From contig JANATG010000002.1 in the NCBI GenBank assembly GCA_029449235.1, positions 3,658,001 through 3,722,000 on the forward strand: a stretch of 64,000 nucleotides of DNA, read 5' to 3'. Shown here piece after piece: positions 56,401 through 64,000 of the stretch. This DNA is from Linnemannia schmuckeri. Taxonomy: Eukaryota; Mortierellomycota; Mortierellomycetes; Mortierellales; Mortierellaceae. A program made the translations under genes and the position numbers. Numbering within the stretch: position 1 is the first letter of the stretch; each line of letters opens with the position of its first letter. Below the pieces are notes generated by a model, which made no database searches, had not been told where the DNA came from, and saw nothing but the letters and a program-made list of their open reading frames with translations.

Positions 56401-59400
56401 GAGCTGTTGCTCAGTCAGTGTCTCTTCGGTGTTGGCTTGCAGGAGCTCCAGTATCCCCAAGATTATGTGCAACGGCGTCCTGAGCTCATGCGAGATACTG
56501 TTGTATAGACAAAATGAGAAAACGTTAATATCCGCGATATGAATAAGGTGTTCAAGCTGATCAATGTGCAAACAAAGGGAATGACTTACTTCTTGATGAA
56601 AATTCCTTTGGCTTTGTCCGCAGCTTCGATTCTGCGCTTCATGACCTCGGTTACAAGACAAGATCCAAAGTTCTTGAGATAGATCCGCTCGTGTGGTAAG
56701 AACTGCTTGTTACGAGAGGAGGTCAGGACGACAAAGTAGGCCCAAGGTTCGTCATCTCTGACGCGGGTATAGTCCACCGAGGAGGCACCGCGGATGGGCA
56801 TAATTACACAGGATCTGTAGGGAGAGTCAGAACCTGCCTCAAACTCTTGCAGAGTTCCTTGAAAAGTGTGACAGAGAAGACCAGGACGAGCAGAGTCATC
56901 CACTCGGATTGACGAGCGTGATGAAGAGCGGGTGGACTCGAACCAGTTGTTTTCTTCTGATCCAGGGCAACAGGTGTACAATGGACACTGTCCAGGCTGT
57001 CGCGCGGGTGCAGATTTCACCTGTCGGACATAGCACATCGCCTCTGAGATAATGGATAAATCTCGCTCCCAAACCGGCTCCGCTATCTCTTCCTGAAAGT
57101 CTCGGATCCGATGAGGTCTGCAGCCTGCCTCCGCGCAAATCCACGATGTTCCTTGTCGCCGTGCGTTGCGGACAGGTTCGTCGATATACTGGCGTGAGCT
57201 CGAAGCCAAACACTCTAACGCAAAGCTAGGATGGTCCATTAAGGTCTCTGCACCACCCACAGTCCCAACAGCACCCTTGGTTGGTGTTTTTGAACTCCAA
57301 AGATTCCAAGAGACTCCTGACCCTGCCTGCGGAATAAACGACTTGTTAGCTTCCGCTTGGACGAGGTAGACAGCATCAGCTCCCAATGTCGCCTGGATCA
57401 TGTTACATGCTGATGGAAACGCCTCATCACGAAGGTGATCGCCTGTGGATGAATTCTCTTGTGAAGATCTATTGATGCTTTGCAATTGTGTCACCCTATC
57501 ATTCGCCTTCAATTCCTTAGAAGGGAACGTGGGTGAGCCGCTGGGAGTCGGGAGAATTACAGTATCAGCTAGTAGATAGGGTACCTGGGCGCTACGGTCT
57601 GGAGATCCCGTATTGTTCGACGTTGATTCTGGAGTTCGAGTACCGTCCAGTGAAGGTGCGAGACATGCTTGGGAGACATCGATCGATCTTCCTCTCACAA
57701 GCTCTGGCTCCGGACTAGGCGTAGGTGTTGGCATCGATAAACCCTCCGTCATGTTGAGACAAGCACGCACCCAACAAGTGATATCGCGCATCATACGAGT
57801 CCGGGTGCACAGACTCACTTGGTCGTTCCAAAGTGTCATCTCCCTCATAACAACAGCTGCAAAGTCAACCAGCAATAAACGCTCCTTCTCCGTAAAAGTC
57901 GCTCTTGGCTCAGGGTCGATGACGCAGAGTGATCCAATGTTGTTCCCATCTGGTGTTGCGAGGGCAGCGCCAGCGTAGAATCTCACTAGAGGTCCTCCTC
58001 TCACAGCCGGTAGTCCATTGAATCTCCAGTCCTTGGTCGCATCCAAGATAACCAAAGGATCATCAGGTGCTCTGAGAATAGCATGTCCGCTGAGTGAGAC
58101 CTCTCTCCGACACTCCATGTTGGCTGCGCGGTAATTTGCCTTGATAGCGACGTTGTCCTGGTCCACAAGACAGATCATGCAGCCACTGACACCCAAGACC
58201 TTCCCGACCAGCTGGGCTATCCTATCAAAGTTCAAATCGGTACCAGTTTCAAGGATTTGGAAACTGTACAGGGCCTGAAGGCGCCTTTCCTCATTTGGAG
58301 GAAGTGGGGCTGCCAAAAATGGTGGTGGTCGAGACTGTGTGAGTGCACGTGCGTAGGGTGGAAACGGGGGTAGGTCTGGACCAAGGTGTCTGGGACGGAT
58401 TTGGGCATCGTCGGGAAAGTGACCCTGACTATACGCCTTCAAAAAGTCATCCCAGGATTCATAGTCGGACTCTGATGTTGTACCCTGCTGTGTCGAAGGC
58501 TGCTGCTGTTGAGTAGCATGGTTCTTTGCCTTTTCGTAGCCTTTGGAAGAAATTCTCTTGTCGGTCGAAGGGGAGGACTTGTCGCGTTTTGGTTTTGCCA
58601 AGTTGGAGAGCCTCTCTGCGAGCCCAATGCTTGGCTCTACTGATGTTGAAGGGGTCGAGAGAGTCATGGAAGTCGAAGATATTTTCCTGAGTGGGGGGAT
58701 CCCTGAGTCCTGTCCTGCCCAATTGGTGTTCACATCGACAGCAGGAGATGAGATAGATACGGTGTCCAATTTGAGACCTCCCATCCTTTGCTTGGACATC
58801 TGATTGGACGATGAGGGGGGCATGGACAGCCCCAGGGTCTCGGATTGACATTGGTCGCGCGGTGAAGGCCTAGCATTCAAGCAGCGACAGGTTAATGCAG
58901 ATGAGAGACAGATTGAGTGCAGTTCTGCTGTCAGTACAGAAGCGTGAATCATGATGGGAAGTGAAAAAAAAAGAGGCCAGACAAGGCGGCAAGTGCTACG
59001 GCCGGACTGTCCCTTGCTTTTTTTGTGTGTGCTGCATCTTGCGCACAATTTGTCATGAAAGCAGGATCTCGCTCAACACCATTCTATTTTGATGTATTTG
59101 TACCTTGATGTATTTGGCGTGACCCCGTCGACGTGTTGGGCATCCAGGAACCAAGGGAAGGCCTGGCTTTTTGACCACTGTCGCTTCAGTGAGTCTGTGA
59201 TCGAGCTCTTGTGATTCGAGGGGGCAATAGGGGTGCCCGAATTGCAATGGCCAGGTCCAGGAGTCGCTGGAGCTAACAGAGGGACGCTAGAGGACGATGA
59301 GACTGACTGCAGGAGTGTCGTCTCGCACGGTGCCAACGAAGAACGAGGAGGAGTGGGGAGCTGATGGTCTGCTTGCAGGAGTTGTGCATTAGGCCTTAAA

Positions 59401-59636
59401 TGGCCTGGTAAGTTGTCGACTGAAGAGGCACCCTCGATGGCATATGCATCAGTTCCTTTCCCAAGGGTGTTCCATGATGGTTGGCTGTTGCCGGACTGGG
59501 TTGCATAAGCACCGAGCATGGGTATGGGCGAGGTCATGGCTCGCAAGAAGCGCGGGCGCTGCGGAAACGCTGGTAATCGGAGAGTGCTCTCATGATCTTG
59601 CGAATTAGATGGCTCGGAGATGGGAGTTGGAAGCAT
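53451..59636 (-). CDS. Hybrid sensor histidine kinase with GAF domain
   Basis: Two-component sensor: autophosphorylates on His, passes phosphate to its own receiver Asp and on to an HPt protein (family knowledge). Minus-strand exons 59636-59104, 58869-56590, 56497-55816 and 55664-53451 join in frame and give 1902 residues. A long disordered Ser/Pro-rich N-terminus precedes a GAF domain at about 393-523 (RRLQALYSFQILETGTDLNF...GSLCVIDPEPR). A second, weaker GAF-like part follows at about 650-930. The H-box is ISHELRTPLH with His near 941. The N-box LLENAIKFT is near 1166, G1 is DTGKGIS and G2 GTGLGL. The receiver near the C-terminus has VEDN (Asp near 1753), VLMDLQMPVMDG (acceptor Asp near 1807) and LTKP (Lys near 1876). 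No transmembrane segment is evident, so it is probably cytosolic. The ATG at 59636 is the first in frame. Confidence 0.94.
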
Positions 59637-61538
59637 TGTAACGGCAGCAAGGAAGCAGGAAAGTTGTAACAACGGAATCGAGGGCGGTATGCCTGTCGAT
59701 TATTTTAGGGAGAGTCAAGAAGAAAATATAGATACTTTCAGTTGGTTTCTTTTCTTCAGGATTATCATTGGGGCAACTGTTCAACCGCAACCCAATGCGG
59801 GCACTGATAGCAATTGCACAGTTGTCGTAATATGTTTGTATTGTTGAACGACAGATGAGGCGAAAGGGGAGGGGAAGGAGAAGATGTAAGGAAAGAAAAA
59901 AATGCTCATGGTCAAAGGGGTACAGTTGTGACACCATGATCATCATTGATGTATGCAAAAACAAGCGAGCGCATTTTACCCGAAGTGAAGAGGTCTTGTT
60001 TCTTGTTTAGATGCAAACGTAACGGCGGGATGCAGATACAAGCTGGGAGAGCAAAAGAGAGAAAAGGAAGAAGAGACAAGGTAACAGAGAAATAAACCCT
60101 TGTCTGTCGAACCCCTAGTGAGAGAAGACGGCAAAGAATGCCTCTGTCTGAAAAAAAAGCTGACTAGCTTGCTGTGTTCTTGGGTATCTGCTGGACTAAA
60201 AAAGAAGGTTCATGCGACCCTGCGGTCTGGTTGTTTGAGAAAAAAAATAAAAAAAAAAGGAAGTATGGACGGAGGAGTACAAGTGTGGAATGAGCAAAAT
60301 AAATGGCGAGGGGTGAATGGTGAAAAGAGAAGAGGAGGAGAATAGCGAAGTCATGCAGCGGTGAGGAGGGAGAGGGGGAAGTGGAGAATCAAGTCAAGGG
60401 GCGGACGGCGGAAAGGGAAGGAGTGGTGGGTGTAAAGAAGAGCGAAGAGTGGAAAATGGCAAAAGTATCAAGGAAATAAAGCCATGATGAAAACTATGTC
60501 ATCCTCAGCTTGGGTGCACAGGGCACGTGACGAGTTTTTTTTCCGTTTTGTGCTTTTTGCTCTGGGGGATGGATGCCTCGAGCGTGTTTTAAAAGAGGAT
60601 ATTCATTTGGCAAGGATACCTGTGCTTTGCAACTTTGAACAGAAACAGGGTAGCAATGCAATGAACAAACAAAAAGAAAAGAGGTTGATGTCTAGTGGCT
60701 AGATGAACAAACTGACCAATTGTTCCATACATCCTCTATACAGCAGGTAGTCCGCTGAAGCTAATCTTCGGGGAATTCCTGTATCGCCGAAAGAGACAAC
60801 ACGCAAACAATAACTGCTATCTTGTTTATTGTCCACTTTTACTCCTTTGAACTTTTTCAAAACAGTTAAGCGATCTATATCGACCTTTTCTCCTTGCCTC
60901 CCTCAACTCGCTTCCGACTACTGCGATTTGATCAATTCTCATAATAAAAGTGAAAGTAGGAATGCTTCACCTCATGTTGTCACTTCATCCTTGTCATTTG
61001 GCAAAGTACCCATCAAAAAATGTCTAGAATTCTCCTTGAACTCCTTTGTTCACAGCTGACAACAAAACAGCAAAAAGCATTTGCGCTTTCTCGCCGATTA
61101 ATTTTCTCCTCCCACTTCCCCCCCCCCCTTTTTTTTCTTTGTGTTGCTTGTTTGATTTGTCCTGTATTGTTCTCAATCGTTCTTTCATTGGTTCAACAAA
61201 GTATTCGATGACCCAGATCTGGGATTTCCCCGATCCGACATACAAAATGAAGAAAAACAAAAGAAATGAGCCCGATCTTGGAAGGAAAAAAACACTTTCA
61301 GTGTCGGTGGTTGGCCCCTTTGTTTCCTTTTTTCTTTTGTTATGTCGAGTCCGCCAATGAATGTCCTTAGGTGCCTCACCATTTCTTGGCCACTTGGCGT
61401 GAAAACAAAAAATAACGCCTTTTATGGTTGTTCTTGTGCAGGAAAGAAAATAGTTTTCTTTTTTTTTTCTTTTTTTTTCCTTCCTCTATTCCATCCACTG
61501 ACGTTGATAGGAACCGCATTTCCCCTCCCCAATTCATT

Positions 61539-61607
<69 letters not shown>

Positions 61608-64000
61608 AACGGGCTTTGATTTGGGACCTTGACTTCTCGTCGGCGGGGATCCTTTCAAATCCAATATGCGGGTTATCCGTTATTCTTCCAAAAAATCCTT
61701 TGCATATCGACGTCCATATGGTTAAACGTGCCCAATCTAGTGTCACGTGTAGCTATGCTCTTCCATACCCTCGCGTCTGGCGTCACTCTGCAGCGCTTCG
61801 CCGTGTCCACTTTACAGCCATTGACCACCTATCTTTTGCTCTTTGAAAACAAATCTCCGAGTGAGAGTGCCGAGGACAAGTTAAGTAGGCAAAAAGCCTA
61901 CGCCGTAGAGGTGGCCAACACATATGAGGTGTAAAGTAGCAAGGCAAAATAGTTTTATCACTCAGGCAAAGAGATACGAGGAGGCGCGGTCAACGCCAAG
62001 TACCGATTATAAACACGGACGAAAGACGCATTGGCTATAATCAAATCTCTGGATCATTGATTAAAGTGTGTTGATTGAGACGAACGAAAACCGTTCCTGA
62101 GAAAAAGCATTACTGATCAGTCGCTGGAACAAAGACACATACATACATTCTGAATGATCATCTGCCGTCAGAACAGCGGAATTCCGTTTGATTTCAAGGT
62201 CACGTTTCAATTTTCGCTACACATTGTTTCGCCCAAACTCATAGCCGATAAGAGTATCGGTAGTGGAAATTTACTGATATCTAGCCACTTCTGAGCAAAT
62301 GGCCAAAATGGAGACAAAAATCTTTTAGTCCTCCCTCTGATACCTACCTGACTTACTGAAATAAAACTATTATTGCACGGTGCATTGGGTTTCCAGTCCA
62401 AGAATAACTAGCCCATCGAGTGGGACCACAGCCAAAAAAAAAAAAAAAAAAAAAAAAAAAGTGGCCTGAGTCCTCCCCCTCACTCCGTCGCATTACCATC
62501 TGTAACACTATCACTATACTAGCTGCTAGCTGAGGGAAAACTCAATTGCAATCTCCGCAGCACGCAGCTCCTCTGTAACGTGCTCCGTCTGCTTTCCTTT
62601 TTTATATATTCTCTCACCCTTCCTTCCTCTATGTTTAGTCGTTATATAACGCAGATCAATAGAAGCATCAATTGATAGGCGAACCAAAACGCTCACCTGA
62701 TGTTTTACTGTGAATTAAACTGTTTAATGGGCTTAAGAAGTCTCGGCCACTGCAGATTGTTTCAATTTGACTGATAGTTTGCTTGCGGGATGGATAAAAG
62801 GGGTAAGGAAAAAAACGCGTCCATCTATAATCTTATCTGATTTTTGTTGTTACTGTCAATCGTTTTGTGAGCACAAGAATGCCTCATCAAAATATGAGCT
62901 CGGTGGAAGTGTAGGGAGAATAGTAATTAGTTTACAAAAAAAATGTTAAAAAAAAAAAACAAACAAGTGAAAGACTGCCGTGGACGTTGGGGAATAATAA
63001 AAGGAGGGAAGTTCTTTCCGAAAAATGTACAAGCAAGGATGAACATAACCCTAGGAGCACAAAGCGGGAGTACAATGGCGGGAGGAGGAGAAGAGGTGTT
63101 TTACCAGAGAAGCCTTGAATTGGATCGGGACGGCCAAATGTAGGCCGTGGAAATTTGTTTTTGTACTCTGCAGCCTTTTGGGGAGGGGGGGAGGGTCCTA
63201 GTTCTTGTGTCCATGTTGGTTTTAATGCCAGAAGGAAGGTGATCGACTGGATGATGCGGGATGCGGGCACAAGAAAGAAGATGTTGCCACGCGGATACAA
63301 ACAAGAAAGATAGGGAGGAAGACAGAGAGGGAGGGGAGAGGCTCAAGTGCCCAGTGTGTATTACAGAGACTGGGACCTCGATCTGTCACTCAGGGTGTGA
63401 CGGGATCTGTGTGATCGTGCAGTCGATCGTATGCTGATTATTGTCGTGTGGGTATGCTGTGCTTTATTGGGCGCTGTATCTCGTAATCCAATCCCTCGCC
63501 TGCGGTTGTTACTATCCGTGAACGTTTGGACGCGAAAACCCAAGGATGTAGCAAACAAAGATATAGAGGTACTCAAGCGAGCCGAGTGTCTGCTAATACG
63601 TGTAAACATAAAAAGAATCGCCGCCTCTACGTCTATATTTGCGTGCCCCTGCGTTGGTGATATTTTGACGTGCTCCAAATCCAATTGCCTTGATCTAGTA
63701 GAAGTGTGCTGTTGTTATGTATGTGGTCGTTGCGAAGTCACAATTTTTCAAGAGAGCTGAATTGGTGCAAAAAAGTGGGCTGACATTTTTTTTCCTTTCG
63801 CTGTCGCTGTTAAACCATCAACCGCTGGGAAAGCGTGTCTTCGTGTCTCTGATTGAGAGCTTCTTTTTCCCTTTCTCTCTCGCTATCTCCCTGTCCCTGT
63901 CCTGTGGCCTGTTGTTGCTACCCTGTGTGCACCTGTCTGTACCTGTATTTTGTTCCTGGGTCCATTCCCTCCCTCTGCTGCTGCTGCTGCTGCTGTTCTG
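59637..64000. other. Kinase leader and spacer to the window end
   Basis: GA-rich plus-strand sequence at 59860-60080 and 60270-60470 is the leader of the kinase gene. (TTTC)n at about 61537-61568 runs into 38 T at 61569-61606, and 27 A lie at 62434-62460. A plus-strand frame at 61629-61934 ends in charged, protein-like sequence (SESAEDKLSRQKAYAVEVAN), but I do not recognise it. From 63840 the plus strand turns CT-rich with a (CTG)n run at the end, probably the leader of a gene to the right. Confidence 0.4.
61537..61606. repeat. (TTTC)n followed by 38 T
   Basis: About eight TTTC units pass directly into a T run, as if slippage had homogenised one end of the microsatellite. Confidence 0.9.

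Noticed and set aside
1..64000. tRNA, rRNA and CRISPR arrays
   Set aside because: I looked for the B-box GGTTCGAnTCC and for spaced direct repeats and saw no convincing case; words such as gttcgaatc near 3310 lack a cloverleaf around them. A covariance-model scan would be decisive.

Overview
The window looks like nuclear DNA of an early-diverging filamentous fungus, most probably Mortierellomycota (Mortierella or a close relative). The genes are cut by many short GT-AG introns, exons are much richer in GC than the spacers, and coding-strand leaders are strongly CT-rich. Spacers carry very long A/T homopolymers. The acyltransferase at 17.6-19.6 kb closely resembles Mortierella alpina LPAAT as I remember it, and a decayed F-box gene has the style of the family expanded in Mortierella. 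These lineage statements come from memory and were not searched. Exons were assembled by hand; every junction reported for the nine confident genes keeps frame and uses GT...AG.

Layout. 1-1509 (+): class 2 dihydroorotate dehydrogenase, 5' end cut off by the window edge. 1.5-5.4 kb: spacer with decayed gene fragments and a partial copy of the next gene's last intron. 5395-8915 (-): SPX-domain phosphate transporter of the Pho91 type. 8.9-13.9 kb: spacer holding a broken F-box/LRR-like gene (-). 13964-16919 (+): peroxisomal acyl-CoA oxidase ending in SKL. 17602-19576 (-): 1-acylglycerol-3-phosphate acyltransferase, convergent with the oxidase. 19.6-25.3 kb: long spacer. 25287-29879 (+): heterotrimeric G-protein alpha subunit with an initiator-only first exon and two long introns. 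30330-32051 (-): single-pass membrane protein with a cytosolic PPSY motif. 33621-35974 (-): type II membrane protein of the O-fucosyltransferase-like family. 36-41.6 kb: long spacer. 41604-45101 (-): large Ser-rich protein with a His/Asp-rich tract. 46.8-47.4 kb (-): first exon of an uncertain Ser-rich gene. 50842-53319 (+): Gln-rich Sel1-repeat protein (Nif1/Dsf2-like). 53451-59636 (-): GAF hybrid histidine kinase. 59.6-64 kb: spacer to the window end.

The genes do not form an operon or an obvious cluster. Functional themes are nucleotide synthesis, phosphate transport, fatty-acid breakdown beside phosphatidate synthesis, and signalling (G alpha, histidine kinase, possible ubiquitin-adaptor membrane protein). 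I did not find a convincing new multi-gene system. The most unusual items are the G alpha with altered P-loop and C-terminus, the PPSY membrane protein, the His/Asp-rich protein, the intron-spanning duplication beside PHO91, and the strand-asymmetric pyrimidine leaders.
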